Source: Polaromonas sp.
GTDB lineage: Bacteria; Pseudomonadota; Gammaproteobacteria; Burkholderiales; Burkholderiaceae
Length of the DNA stretch: 9,322 nt
Assembly: GCA_013823505.1 (NCBI GenBank)
Contig: PNMH01000115.1
Coordinates: forward strand, 1 to 9,322
Direction of reading: 5' to 3'
Shown: one piece after another, positions 1 to 7,651 of the stretch
Layout: each line of letters starts with the position of its first letter
Numbering within the stretch: position 1 is the first letter of the stretch
Notes under the pieces: generated by a model
What the model was told of the DNA's origin: nothing
Database searches by the model: none
Seen by the model: only the letters and a program-made list of their open reading frames with translations
Program-made: the position numbers and the translations under genes

Positions 1-174
1 GTTGACGATCTCCATTGTGGGCATGCGCCCACGCACGATGCGTTCCTGGCTCTGCAGGTTGTAGTCGCGCACAGCGCCGGTGGGCGCGTCTTCCTTGGCG
101 AGCTTCTGGCTCTCGCCGGTGACGCCTTCGAGCAGGGCGTCAATCTCTTCCTGGGACAGAAATGCTTCAGCCAT
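1..174 (-). CDS. fliM: Flagellar motor switch protein FliM (N-terminal part, cut by window edge)
   Basis: Only the first 58 codons are present; the gene continues past the left edge. FliM forms the middle of the cytoplasmic C ring and binds phosphorylated CheY to switch rotation direction. The protein begins MAEAFLSQEEIDALLEG. Residues 6-15 (LSQEEIDALL) match the conserved N-terminal CheY-binding segment of FliM. A linker follows, then residues 36-58 containing RDYNLQSQERIVRGRMPTME, the usual entry into the FliM middle domain. The start is the ATG that places this segment at the extreme N terminus, as in the family. It lies 15 bases after the fliL stop, so the two are almost certainly co-transcribed as the head of a fliLMN-type operon. 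The family assignment is firm; nothing can be said about the missing part. Confidence 0.95.
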   Translation of the reverse strand, partial: MAEAFLSQEEIDALLEGVTGESQKLAKEDAPTGAVRDYNLQSQERIVRGRMPTMEIVN

Positions 175-189
175 GGTGGTGTGCCTGGG

Positions 190-774
190 TCACTGAACGA
201 TGAGGCTGGAGAACAGCACGGCCTGCACCGGGTTCGGTGGCACCTTGGACTTTTTCTTCTTCTTCGGCGCTTCTTCGGCGTGCTCGGCGTCGGCGTCGGG
301 GATTTCGTAGCCCATCTCGTGCGAAACCGCCGCGATGATGTCCTTGGCGAGCTTTTCCTTGCCCTGCACCTGCAGCATCTCTTCGGCGGTGCGCTGCGAG
401 ATCAGCAGCAACACCTGGCTGCGGATGCTGGGCATGTAGGTTTTCACGTCGGTCTCGGTCTTGGCGTCCTGCAGCTGCAGGGTGAGGCCGAGCTGGATGA
501 AACGGGTGCCACCGGGGTCGGCCAGGTTGACCACCATGTTCTCCAGCGGCATGAACACCGGCGCGTGTTTGGGGTCCTTGGCCACGTGGGCCGCCGCCGG
601 TTCCTCGTCAGCGAACTCGTCTTCGGCGGCTGCGGCGTTCTTCTTCATGATGAAGAGGGCGGCGCCAGCACCGATGAGGGCCAGCAACACCACGCCAATG
701 ATGATGAAGAGCAGCTTCTTGCTCTTCTTCTTCGGCGCGTCGGCGGGAGCGGTGGCGGTGGCAGCAGCAGACAT
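190..774 (-). CDS. fliL: Flagellar basal body-associated protein FliL
   Basis: FliL is a single-pass inner-membrane protein that surrounds the stator units and supports motor torque. The 194-residue product has a lysine-rich cytoplasmic N terminus (PKKKSKK, about 14-20), one membrane helix (about 21-43, LLFIIIGVVLLALIGAGAAL) and an acidic linker. The periplasmic FliL domain covers about 70-194, with MPLENMVVNLADPGGTRFIQ, a SIRSQVLLLISQRTAEE segment and the typical C-terminal LFSSLIVQ. Two in-frame ATGs lie six bases apart. The second was chosen because GAAGG directly abuts the first but is six bases from the second; the longer form would add only MT. A KKKKKSK stretch at about 171-177 sits inside the periplasmic domain, which is unusual-looking. 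The gene precedes fliM and follows a 221-base region full of inverted repeats after fliK, so it may begin its own transcript. Confidence 0.94.
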   Translation of the reverse strand: MSAAATATAPADAPKKKSKKLLFIIIGVVLLALIGAGAALFIMKKNAAAAEDEFADEEPAAAHVAKDPKHAPVFMPLENMVVNLADPGGTRFIQLGLTLQLQDAKTETDVKTYMPSIRSQVLLLISQRTAEEMLQVQGKEKLAKDIIAAVSHEMGYEIPDADAEHAEEAPKKKKKSKVPPNPVQAVLFSSLIVQ

Positions 775-876
775 GGTCATCCTTCAATTGGCCCCCGCTG
801 GGAGGAGGGCGTCACACGCGGGAAACGCGTGGGGTTTGAAGAATTATTGGGCGGGGGGGCTGGTGCCGGTCATCAG

Positions 877-900
877 ATAAGCGCCTGAAAAGGCGCTTAT
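877..900 (-). terminator. Perfect 10-bp hairpin between fliK and fliL (possible terminator)
   Basis: ATAAGCGCCT at 877-886 is the exact reverse complement of AGGCGCTTAT at 891-900, with a four-base loop (GAAA on the plus strand, TTTC on the minus strand). No strong T tract follows on either side, so classical intrinsic termination is uncertain. It could instead be an mRNA-stabilising stem or a dispersed repeat. Confidence 0.4.
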
Positions 901-905
901 TCAAT

Positions 906-937
906 GTTTCGCCGCCGGGCCGCTCCCAAGGCGAAAC
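906..937. repeat. 8-base inverted repeat GTTTCGCC/GGCGAAAC
   Basis: GTTTCGCC (906-913) and GGCGAAAC (930-937) are exact reverse complements separated by 16 GC-rich bases. The dyad lies only 5 bases from the 877-900 hairpin. In RNA the two would form adjacent stems. Function is unknown. Confidence 0.5.
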
Positions 938-938
938 A

Positions 939-985
939 GCCCCCTTGGGGGGCAGCGACCCGCGCAGCGGCGGAGCGTGGGGGCG
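939..985. repeat. GC-rich intergenic repeat of the comamonad type, just after fliK
   Basis: The segment opens with a GCCCCC/GGGGGC hairpin (939-944 with 948-953, loop TTG) and continues through CAGCGACCCGCGCAGCGG, which itself folds as CCGC-GCA-GCGG (960-970), to a run of Gs. From memory, very similar strings recur between genes in Comamonadaceae; only one copy is in this window, so repetitiveness cannot be shown here. It ends about 10 bases from the fliK stop codon and may help end the fliF-K transcript. Confidence 0.5.
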
Positions 986-995
986 CAGGTTTCTA

Positions 996-2276
996 TCAGG
1001 CGAACACGTCCAGAGGCTGGCTGCCGTCGGCTCGAGGGGCTGCGGTCGGTTGCCGATGGGCGGTCGGCGCGGCAGTGTGGCTGGCCGACGCCACGCCACG
1101 CACACCGCTCTGCCGCGCCGCGCCGTCGTCGCTGCGCGATCCGGGCTGGCCCTGCGACCCCACCGACACGCCACCCAGCTGGATGCCGCTCTTGTTCAGC
1201 AGATCCGCCAGCGACTCGCCCGCGTTCTCGCGCAGCGAGGCGCGCGCCTCGGCGTTGTCGGTGTTGAACGCCACCTGCACCTCCTGGCCCTTCATCGAGA
1301 GCTGGATGTCGATGGCCTGTTCGCCGCCCTCGCCATCCACGCGCAAGCTGGCGTGGCGCAGGTGCTGGGTACCCCAGTGGCTCACGGTGGGCTCTTCAGC
1401 GGCATTCGCGTCGGCAAAGGGGTTGTTGGCCTGGCCGTCGGCCTGGTCGAAGGTGCTGGCGTCGGAGCCGCCACCGTCGGAGCTCATGGATGCGTCACCC
1501 GCTGTGGCGCCGGGCAGGGCGGGGGCTGTGTCGGTCGTGCGGTGGCCCGCGCCCACCGGGGTGGCGGGGTTGAGGCCTTCCGTGGCAGCTTCGCGCAGTT
1601 CGTTGGTGGCCAGTGGCACGCCCGGCGTGAGGCCAAAGCGCTCGTTGAGCGCCACGGTGCTGCGCGCCTGTGCGCCGAGGCTCGGCGCCTGCTGGAGCGC
1701 CACGGTTTCGGTGCTGGCCAGGGAGGCGTGGCGCCAGGTCGTGCCGGCAGCGGCGTTGGTCGCCGTGGACACACCGTCGGCTGCGCGTGTGGGCGTGTAG
1801 GGCGCACCCGGACGCACCGCGTTCGCGGGCAGAGCCACCTGACCTTTTGGGGTGGTTTCCAGCGGTGTTGGCTCCACCGGCGTCATGTCCGAAATGTCGA
1901 TCTTTCCCTCGCTGGCGGTGCTGGTGGCGCGGTCGGCGGCGCCGGCAGCGGCAGACAGACCCGCTGCCTCGGTGCCGGCCGTCCGTCCGGAGGCGTCTTT
2001 GCCGGAGCCGGGCAAGCCCCAGCCCAGCAGTGCGGCAAAGGGGTTGTCTTTGCCGTCGGGCGTCTTGCCATCGCCGCCGGATGCATCAGCTGGCGCAGCG
2101 CTGGCGAGCGTGGCTGGCTCGGGCAGCACCTGCGTGCTCGCCAGCAGGCTGAGCAGGTTGGCGAACATGTCTTCGCCTTCGGTTTTGTCTCTGGGCGCAC
2201 GGGCTTGGCCCTGCGCTGGTTTGGCGGTGTTCTCCACCGGCTTGGGTGCGCTGGCGGTGGCGGTGGTGCTGCTCAT
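996..2276 (-). CDS. fliK: Flagellar hook-length control protein FliK
   Basis: FliK is the secreted molecular ruler that measures hook length and then switches the export gate from rod/hook to filament substrates. The 426-residue protein is rich in Ala, Pro, Thr and Gly and mostly low-complexity, as expected for the ruler region. A short hydrophobic patch DMFANLLSLLAS lies near 36-47. The conserved C-terminal FliK domain is about 305-375 (IDIQLSMKGQEVQVAFNTDN, then LADLLNKSGIQLGGVSVG), followed by a disordered tail ending in LDVFA. The usual Leu/Pro-containing motif at the start of the C-terminal core appears degenerate. The ATG was chosen because it overlaps the fliJ stop by four bases (ATGA) and has AGGAAGG upstream; the frame is open 54 codons further, but that stretch lies inside fliJ and has arginine/proline-rich shadow composition. 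This is the last gene of the fliF-K operon. The call rests on gene position and the C-terminal domain. Confidence 0.9.
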   Translation of the reverse strand: MSSTTATASAPKPVENTAKPAQGQARAPRDKTEGEDMFANLLSLLASTQVLPEPATLASAAPADASGGDGKTPDGKDNPFAALLGWGLPGSGKDASGRTAGTEAAGLSAAAGAADRATSTASEGKIDISDMTPVEPTPLETTPKGQVALPANAVRPGAPYTPTRAADGVSTATNAAAGTTWRHASLASTETVALQQAPSLGAQARSTVALNERFGLTPGVPLATNELREAATEGLNPATPVGAGHRTTDTAPALPGATAGDASMSSDGGGSDASTFDQADGQANNPFADANAAEEPTVSHWGTQHLRHASLRVDGEGGEQAIDIQLSMKGQEVQVAFNTDNAEARASLRENAGESLADLLNKSGIQLGGVSVGSQGQPGSRSDDGAARQSGVRGVASASHTAAPTAHRQPTAAPRADGSQPLDVFA

Positions 2277-2746
2277 GTGCGGAGGCCTTCCTGTTGCGCC
2301 CGGGCCAGGCTCTGGCGCAGGTGGATGGCCAGCGCCATCTCGTCGGTGTTTTTCTGGTCCTGGCGCTGCACGCGGTGCTGCACCGCGATCTGCTTGCGTT
2401 CGGTGAATTTGCGCAGGCCGGCCACGTCGCGTTCGCACACGTGCACCTGCCCTTGTGCGCGCTCGATGAGTTCCATGCGCTCGCGCAGCACGCCGCGCTG
2501 GAAGTCCAGCGCGTGGTCGATCTTGGCCATGAACTGGCGGTGGTGCATCAGCAGGGTGCCGTCCACCCCGGTGGCGCTGCGCACGGCCCAGCGCTGCTCG
2601 GCCTCCTGGGCGTAGGCCTGCAGCTGGTCCATCTGGTCCTGGGCGATCTGCAGCTCGCGCTGCATCTGCCCGAGCGCGCCGAGCGCCTCGTCGCGGCGTT
2701 TCTCCGCGATTTCAACCACCTTGTTGAGCGTCTGGATCGTGGTCAT
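2273..2746 (-). CDS. fliJ: Flagellar export protein FliJ
   Basis: FliJ is a small soluble coiled-coil protein that inserts into the FliI hexamer like the stalk of an F-type ATPase and helps couple ATP hydrolysis to export. The 157-residue product is almost entirely charged, helical heptad-like sequence. It begins [20 protein letters not shown], which is typical for the family, and continues with long Gln/Glu/Arg-rich helices ([40 protein letters not shown]). There is no signal peptide or membrane segment. Length is close to the usual size of about 150. The start overlaps the fliI stop (ATGA) and the stop overlaps the fliK start (ATGA), indicating translational coupling in both directions. GAAGG precedes the start by about nine bases. 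Confidence 0.93.
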   Translation of the reverse strand: MTTIQTLNKVVEIAEKRRDEALGALGQMQRELQIAQDQMDQLQAYAQEAEQRWAVRSATGVDGTLLMHHRQFMAKIDHALDFQRGVLRERMELIERAQGQVHVCERDVAGLRKFTERKQIAVQHRVQRQDQKNTDEMALAIHLRQSLARAQQEGLRT

Positions 2747-4218
2747 GCCTGCTTGCCTTCATAGGGGTTGTGGTTCGGACGTGACTGGCGTTGGGCGTTG
2801 CCCGGCTTGTCTTCCTGCAGCGCGGTCTGCAACTGCTGCAGGCTCTCGGGCAGGGTGGCGGCCTCGTTCATGTCCTGCATCAAGAAGCGCTGCAGGGCCG
2901 GGTACAGCACGATGGCGCGGTCGGTCTCCGGGTCGCTGCCGGGCACGTACGCGCCAAGCTGGATCAGGTCGCGGCTCTTGATGTAGCGCGAGTACGCGCC
3001 ACGGAACTTGCGGGCCAGGTCCAGGTGCACCGCACCGGCCACGTTGTGCATCACGCGTGAGGCCGAGGCCTCCACGTCAATGGCGGGGAAGTGGCCCGAC
3101 TCGGCCAGCGAGCGCGACAAGACGATGTGGCCGTCCAGGATCGCGCGCGCCGCATCGGCAATCGGGTCCTGCTGGTCGTCGCCCTCGGAGAGCACGGTGT
3201 AGAAGGCGGTGATCGAGCCCACGCCGTTGAGCCCGTTGCCGCTGCGCTCCACCAGCTGCGGCAGCTTGGCAAAACACGAAGGCGGGTAACCCTTGGTGGC
3301 CGGGGGCTCGCCGATGGCCAAGGCGATCTCGCGCTGGGCCATGGCGTAGCGGGTGAGCGAGTCCATGAGCAGCAGCACATCGAGTCCGTCGTCGCGGAAA
3401 CGCTCGGCAATCGCGGTGGCATAGGCGGCGCCCTGCATGCGCACCAGCGGCGGCGCGTCGGCCGGGGCCGCCACCACCACGGAGCGCTTGCGGCCCTCCA
3501 CACCCAGGATGTCTTCAATGAATTCTTTCACCTCGCGACCGCGCTCACCGATCAGCCCGACCACGATCACGTCGGCCTTGGTGTAGCGCGCCATCATGCC
3601 CAGCAGCACGCTCTTGCCCACGCCGGAGCCGGCAAACAGGCCAATGCGCTGGCCACGGCCCACGGTGAGCAAGGCGTTGATCGCGCGCACGCCGGTGTCC
3701 AGCGGTGTTCGCACCGGGTCGCGGTCCATGGCGTTGAGCGGTGCGCGGTCCATCGGTTCGATGTCGACGTCGGTGATCGGGCCCATGTGGTCCATGGGGT
3801 TGCCGTGCGAGTCGACCACGCGGCCCAGCAGGCCCTTGCCCAGCGGCAGGCGCAGCGTGCCTCGGTCGTCGGGCGAGGGCGGTTTGTTGGTGTGGCCCAC
3901 GCGCGGCACGGTGCGGTAGGGTGCCAGCGGCGTCACGCTCGCGCCGCTGGAGAGGCCATGCGTGTCGCCCGCCGGCATGAGGAAAGCGCGGTCGTTGGAG
4001 AAGCCCACCACCTCGGCCAGCACCGGCGCCTTGCTCCCGTTGCCGATGAGGCATTGCGAGCCCACCGGCACCTTCAGGCCCACGGCTTCGAGCACCAGAC
4101 CGGCCAGGCGGGTGAGCGTGCCGCGCACTTCCAGCGGTGTTTCCACGGTGGCGTTCACCCGCACGTCGTCCATGAAGTGACCCCAACGGCTTTCGCTGCC
4201 AAAAGTGCTGTCAGACAT
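2743..4218 (-). CDS. fliI: Flagellum-specific ATP synthase / export ATPase FliI
   Basis: FliI is the hexameric cytoplasmic ATPase that releases and unfolds cargo at the flagellar type III export gate. The 491-residue protein has a beta-barrel N-terminal domain (about 25-100) and a RecA-like catalytic core. The Walker A loop is GSGVGKS (197-203), the conserved GERGREV (224-230) carries the likely catalytic Glu225, and the Walker B strand is [12 protein letters not shown] (281-292, Asp286). [12 protein letters not shown] (303-314) and the [18 protein letters not shown] stretch are also typical of FliI and related type III ATPases. All catalytic residues are present. The C-terminal tail (after about 470) is a polar extension. 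The start overlaps the end of fliH by eight bases and the stop overlaps fliJ by four. The flagellar rather than virulence-system assignment follows from the surrounding fli genes. Confidence 0.97.
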   Translation of the reverse strand: MSDSTFGSESRWGHFMDDVRVNATVETPLEVRGTLTRLAGLVLEAVGLKVPVGSQCLIGNGSKAPVLAEVVGFSNDRAFLMPAGDTHGLSSGASVTPLAPYRTVPRVGHTNKPPSPDDRGTLRLPLGKGLLGRVVDSHGNPMDHMGPITDVDIEPMDRAPLNAMDRDPVRTPLDTGVRAINALLTVGRGQRIGLFAGSGVGKSVLLGMMARYTKADVIVVGLIGERGREVKEFIEDILGVEGRKRSVVVAAPADAPPLVRMQGAAYATAIAERFRDDGLDVLLLMDSLTRYAMAQREIALAIGEPPATKGYPPSCFAKLPQLVERSGNGLNGVGSITAFYTVLSEGDDQQDPIADAARAILDGHIVLSRSLAESGHFPAIDVEASASRVMHNVAGAVHLDLARKFRGAYSRYIKSRDLIQLGAYVPGSDPETDRAIVLYPALQRFLMQDMNEAATLPESLQQLQTALQEDKPGNAQRQSRPNHNPYEGKQA

Positions 4219-4906
4219 CTTCGTTTCCCGGGTTCCAGGCCACGTTCATGCCGAGGTTGCCCACGGCGCGCGACCAGCGTTTTTCGATCGTGGCGTCCAC
4301 CGCCGAAGTGCTCGATTCGATCAGGCAGCCACCGGGGCTGATCTGCGCATCGGCCACGAATTCGGGCAGCGGGCTGTTGAGCGTTTCCTGCAGCACACCT
4401 TTCATGAGCGCGAGATCGCCGGGGTTCATGCGCACGGTGGCGGGCAGGCCGTCGTCGACCAGTTGCGACAGGGCTTCCGCGATCACCGGCTTCATGTGCT
4501 GCGGGTCGCTGGCGATGGCCTGGCGCACCACCTGACGGGCCAGGTCGCAGGCCAGTTCCAGGATGTGGCGCGAGATTTTTTCTTCGCTCTTCTTCAGGTG
4601 GTCTTTGGTGTTGTGCAGCAGCTGGGCCATGCGCACCGCGGTTTCTTCGGCGGTCTTGCGCACGGTGGCTTCGAGTGCATCGCGCACTTCCTGGCCACCG
4701 GCCTCATGCCCGCGGTCGAAACCTTCGGCGTACGCCTGCTGACGCGCTTCCTGTAGCACCTCGCTGGTCACGCCTTCGCCCCTGTCGCCAGCGGGTGCAT
4801 GCAAATGCTCTTCGCTGCCGTCCACGGCCGAGAAATGCCAGGCGGCCACGCCTTCGATTTCTTCGCGCGGGATGAAGCGGGAGTGGGGATTGGCTTTGTT
4901 GGCCAT
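4211..4906 (-). CDS. fliH: Flagellar assembly protein FliH (negative regulator of FliI)
   Basis: FliH dimerises, binds the N terminus of FliI, holds it in an inactive heterotrimer and anchors it to the C ring (FliN). The 231-residue form starts [23 protein letters not shown], the usual beginning in betaproteobacterial FliH. A long charged helix follows (about 60-130, including [20 protein letters not shown] with small-residue spacing like the family's GxxxG-type helix). The C-terminal FliH domain, about 125-225, has [22 protein letters not shown] and [23 protein letters not shown], matching the FliH/YscL/V-ATPase-E family. A GTG 15 codons upstream would give a 246-residue form overlapping fliG by 26 bases. 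The ATG is preferred for its match to family N termini, although its ribosome-binding site (GGGC) is weak. The end overlaps fliI. Confidence 0.92.
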   Translation of the reverse strand: MANKANPHSRFIPREEIEGVAAWHFSAVDGSEEHLHAPAGDRGEGVTSEVLQEARQQAYAEGFDRGHEAGGQEVRDALEATVRKTAEETAVRMAQLLHNTKDHLKKSEEKISRHILELACDLARQVVRQAIASDPQHMKPVIAEALSQLVDDGLPATVRMNPGDLALMKGVLQETLNSPLPEFVADAQISPGGCLIESSTSAVDATIEKRWSRAVGNLGMNVAWNPGNEDV

Positions 4907-4925
4907 GGTCAGTTGCCCATCGAGG

Positions 4926-5924
4926 TCATACGAACGCCTCTTCGTCTCCACCGCCGCCGAGCATGATCTGGCCTTCGTCGGCCAGGCGGCGCACGATCTT
5001 CAGGATCTCCTTCTGCTGCGTCTCCACCTCTGACAGGCGCATCGGTCCACGCGATTCGAGGTCTTCGCGCAGCGCTTCGGCCGCGCGGCTGGACATGTTG
5101 GCCAGCACCAGTTCGCGCAGTTCGTTGGTGGCGCCCTTGAGCGAGACCACCAGCGAATCGGTGGACACCTCCTTGAGCACCAGCTGCACCGACTTGCCGT
5201 CGAGCTTGAGCAAATCCTCGAAGACAAACATCTTGTCCATGATCTTCTGGGCCAGATCGGAGTCGAACTCGCGGATCGAATCGATCACCGAGGTCTCGAT
5301 CTGCGAGCCCATCATGTTGATGATCTCGGCGGCGGTCTTCACGCCACCCATCGACGTCTTGCGGATCTTGTCGCCACCGGCGAGCACCTTGAACAGCACC
5401 TCGTTGAGGTCTTTCAATGCGGTGGGCTGGATGCCTTCGAGCGTGGCGATGCGCAGCATCACCTCATTGCGCGTGCGCTCGGTGAAGTTCTTCAGCACGC
5501 CTGCGGTCTGGTCGGATTCGAGGTGCACCAGAATGGCGGCCACGATTTGCGGGTGTTCGTTGCGCAGCAGCTCGGCAATGGAAGCCGGGTCCATCCACTT
5601 CAGGCTTTCGATGCCCGAGACGTCACCGCCCTGCAGGATGCGGTCGATCAGCAGCGAGGCCTTGTCGTCGCCCAAGGCTCGCTTGAGCACGGCGCGCACG
5701 TAGTTGTCGGTGTCGGACACCAGCAGGCTTTGCGAGGACGCCGCGCCGGTGAACTTCTGCATCACCTGGTCCACGCGCTCGTGCGAGACCGATTTCGTCT
5801 TGGCAATCGTCTCGCCGAGTTTCTGCACTTCTTTCGGGCTGAGGTGCTTGAACACCTCGGCCGCTTCTTCCTCGCCGATCGACATGAGAAAGATCGCTGC
5901 GTCCTGAATTCCCTGGTCTTCCAT
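4926..5924 (-). CDS. fliG: Flagellar motor switch protein FliG
   Basis: FliG is the rotor protein that links the MS ring (FliF) to FliM and interacts electrostatically with the stator MotA. The 332-residue length is typical. The N-terminal FliF-binding domain begins at once (IQDAAIFLMSIGEEEAAEVFKHL). The middle domain has the FliM-binding EHPQ motif (123-126), and the conserved MGGVK (202-206) comes before the C-terminal domain. The charged torque helix reads LKGATNELRELVLANMSSRAAEALREDLE, then RGPMRLSEVE. By alignment from memory with the E. coli torque residues, Lys253, Arg270, Glu277, Asp278 and Arg286 occupy the key positions; Glu277 is a conservative change from Asp. It sits 47 bases after fliF and 19 before fliH. 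The ribosome-binding site (AGAG) is weak. Confidence 0.97.
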   Translation of the reverse strand: MEDQGIQDAAIFLMSIGEEEAAEVFKHLSPKEVQKLGETIAKTKSVSHERVDQVMQKFTGAASSQSLLVSDTDNYVRAVLKRALGDDKASLLIDRILQGGDVSGIESLKWMDPASIAELLRNEHPQIVAAILVHLESDQTAGVLKNFTERTRNEVMLRIATLEGIQPTALKDLNEVLFKVLAGGDKIRKTSMGGVKTAAEIINMMGSQIETSVIDSIREFDSDLAQKIMDKMFVFEDLLKLDGKSVQLVLKEVSTDSLVVSLKGATNELRELVLANMSSRAAEALREDLESRGPMRLSEVETQQKEILKIVRRLADEGQIMLGGGGDEEAFV

Positions 5925-5971
5925 GTGCGTGTCTCTGTAAGGTGATGTGTGGCAGCGGGGTCAAGCGGGGG

Positions 5972-7651
5972 TCAGGCGGGCGATTCGCCGTTGACCCAAC
6001 CCTTCACGATGTTGGCAACGGCCATCGGGTTCTCCAAAGCCAGGCGTTTGGCGTCGACGAGTCGCTGGCTCTCGGGCGTGGGTTCGTTGCTCGGCATCGG
6101 CAGGCCCGGGCGCTCCGGCGCTTCGTTGAGCATCGCGTTCAGCGGTTGCAGCTCGGTCTGGTCGCGGCGCACGACAGGTGTCTTGAGAAGCTTGAGGCCG
6201 GGGCGAACCATGCCCATGAGCACCAGCAGGCCCAGACCCACCATGCCCAGCGGCCAGGCCAGACCCCGCAGGAACTCCTGGTTCTCCGCCTGTTTCCACC
6301 ACGCGACCTCGTCCACCTCGCTGGTCTTCTCCACATTGAAGACTGCATTGACCACGTTCACCGAATCGCCGCGATCCTTGTTGAAGCCGATGGTCTCGCG
6401 CACCAGGGCGGTCATCTGTTCCAGCTGGGCGGCCGGAATGGCCACGGTGGTTTCCTTGCCCGCCTTGTCGGTCGTGGTGCGGTGGTTGATCACCACCGCG
6501 GCACTCAGTCGCCTGATCTGGCCGCTGGATTCGCGCACCACCTTCACGGTCTTGTCCACTTCGTAATTCACCACCGACTCTCGGCGCATGGAGCCGGGCT
6601 TGTCGGTGCCGCCCTGGGCGGCCACACCCACCGGCGCGGCGGCGCCGTTGATGGGGGCGGTGCCGGTGGCGGGTGGCTGGTTGCTCACGGCACCGGGCAC
6701 GCCCGACGGCGTGGCGCTGGCGGCAGCGCCGTCTTCCACCGTCTGCTGGCTGCGCACCGCGCTGGTGTCGGGGCTCTGGTTGGGTTTGTGCTCCTCGCTG
6801 GTCGACTCGACCATGGAAAAGTCCACGTCGGCGCTCACTTGCGCCTTCACGTTGTTGCGCCCCACCAGCGGCTCCAGCATGTCCATGATGCGGCGGGTGT
6901 AGAGCTGTTCGATCTGCTGCGTGTATTGCAGCTTCTGCGTGTCGGCGCCCTGGGCCTGCGCATCGGCCGGGGCCGAGAGCAGGTTGCCCGCGTCGTCGAC
7001 CACGCTCACCGCCTTGGGGTTCATCTCGGGCACGCTGCTGGCCACCAGGTGCACGATGCCGGCGACCTGCGCGCGGTCGAGCGTGCGGCCGGCGTGCAGC
7101 GTGAGCAGCACCGAGGCGCTGGGTTTTTGCTGTTCGCGGAAAAAACCGTTCTGGTTGGGCAGGGCCAGGTGGATGCGGGCGCTCTGCACCGACGACAGCG
7201 ACTGGATCGAGCGGGTGAGTTCGCCTTCCAGGCCGCGCTGGAAAGTCAGGCGCTCCTGGAACTGGGTCATGCCGAAGCGGTTGGCCTCCATCTGCTCGAA
7301 GCCCGAGATTGAGCCCTTGGGCAGACCTTGCGAGGCCAGGCGCAGGCGCGTGTCGTGCACCTTGTCGGCTGGCACGAGGATGGCCTGGCCACCCTCGGCG
7401 TGTTTGTAGGGCACGTTCATTTGCGAGAGCTGCGCCACGATGGCGCCGCCGTCCTTGTCGCCCAGGTTGGCGTAGAGCACGCGGTACTCGGGCTGGCGAC
7501 CCATGAAAAAGAAGGCCAGGGCAATCGCCAGCAGGGCCAGTGCGCCCAGGCCGAGCTTGATTTTCTGGGCCTGGTCCATGCGCGAGAGGCCTTCGCCGAA
7601 AGCGCTGCGGCTCGCGGGCTGGAGTTCTATCGGTGCCAGGGTGGTGCTCAT
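5972..7651 (-). CDS. fliF: Flagellar MS-ring protein FliF
   Basis: FliF multimerises in the inner membrane to form the MS ring on which the motor and export gate are built. The 559-residue length is usual. The first membrane helix is at about 31-51 (IKLGLGALALLAIALAFFFMG). The periplasmic ring-building domains begin YRVLYANLGDKDGG (57-70) and continue through ALPNQNGFFREQQKPSASVLL. A low-complexity Ala/Gly/Pro insert (about 300-355) corresponds to the variable beta-collar region. The second membrane helix is at about 463-482, and the cytoplasmic FliG-binding tail ends with NPMAVANIVKGWVNGE (541-556). The chosen ATG has no clear ribosome-binding site. An internal ATG at codon 25 (position 7579) has GAAGG ten bases upstream but would remove part of the cytoplasmic N terminus. 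First gene of fliFGHIJK, divergent from fliE. Confidence 0.96.
   Translation of the reverse strand: MSTTLAPIELQPASRSAFGEGLSRMDQAQKIKLGLGALALLAIALAFFFMGRQPEYRVLYANLGDKDGGAIVAQLSQMNVPYKHAEGGQAILVPADKVHDTRLRLASQGLPKGSISGFEQMEANRFGMTQFQERLTFQRGLEGELTRSIQSLSSVQSARIHLALPNQNGFFREQQKPSASVLLTLHAGRTLDRAQVAGIVHLVASSVPEMNPKAVSVVDDAGNLLSAPADAQAQGADTQKLQYTQQIEQLYTRRIMDMLEPLVGRNNVKAQVSADVDFSMVESTSEEHKPNQSPDTSAVRSQQTVEDGAAASATPSGVPGAVSNQPPATGTAPINGAAAPVGVAAQGGTDKPGSMRRESVVNYEVDKTVKVVRESSGQIRRLSAAVVINHRTTTDKAGKETTVAIPAAQLEQMTALVRETIGFNKDRGDSVNVVNAVFNVEKTSEVDEVAWWKQAENQEFLRGLAWPLGMVGLGLLVLMGMVRPGLKLLKTPVVRRDQTELQPLNAMLNEAPERPGLPMPSNEPTPESQRLVDAKRLALENPMAVANIVKGWVNGESPA

Larger units (their letters stand above)
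775..995. other. fliK-fliL intergenic region with several inverted repeats
   Basis: No gene is visible in these 221 bases. Reading from fliK towards fliL there is a GC-rich repeat (about 985-939), an 8-base dyad (937-906), a perfect 10-base hairpin (900-877), and a 6-base hairpin CACGCG/CGCGTG around GGAAA (815-831). A GAAGG ribosome-binding site for fliL lies at 781-785. AATAAT (848-843 on the minus strand) resembles a -10 box, but the best upstream -35-like hexamer is about 19 bases away, so no promoter is called. The cluster separates the fliF-K operon from fliLM and probably weakens or stops read-through. Confidence 0.6.

Noticed and set aside
181..888. 235-codon plus-strand frame opposite fliL
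   Set aside because: The minus strand encodes a clear FliL; this frame has no plausible protein features.
996..2438. Longer FliK starting 54 codons upstream
   Set aside because: The extension lies within fliJ, is Arg/Pro-rich with shadow-like composition, and the downstream ATG has the ATGA overlap and a good ribosome-binding site.
945..2615. 556-codon open frame on the plus strand
   Set aside because: It lies opposite fliK and fliJ, has Arg/Gly/Ala/His-rich composition typical of antisense frames in GC-rich DNA, and shows no recognisable domain or ribosome-binding site.
3091..4341. 416-codon open frame on the plus strand
   Set aside because: It is fully antisense to fliI (strong FliI motifs on the other strand) and is a His/Ala/Gly/Arg-rich shadow.
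5942..7312. 456-codon open frame on the plus strand
   Set aside because: It is antisense to fliF, which has full family features; the composition is that of a GC-driven shadow.
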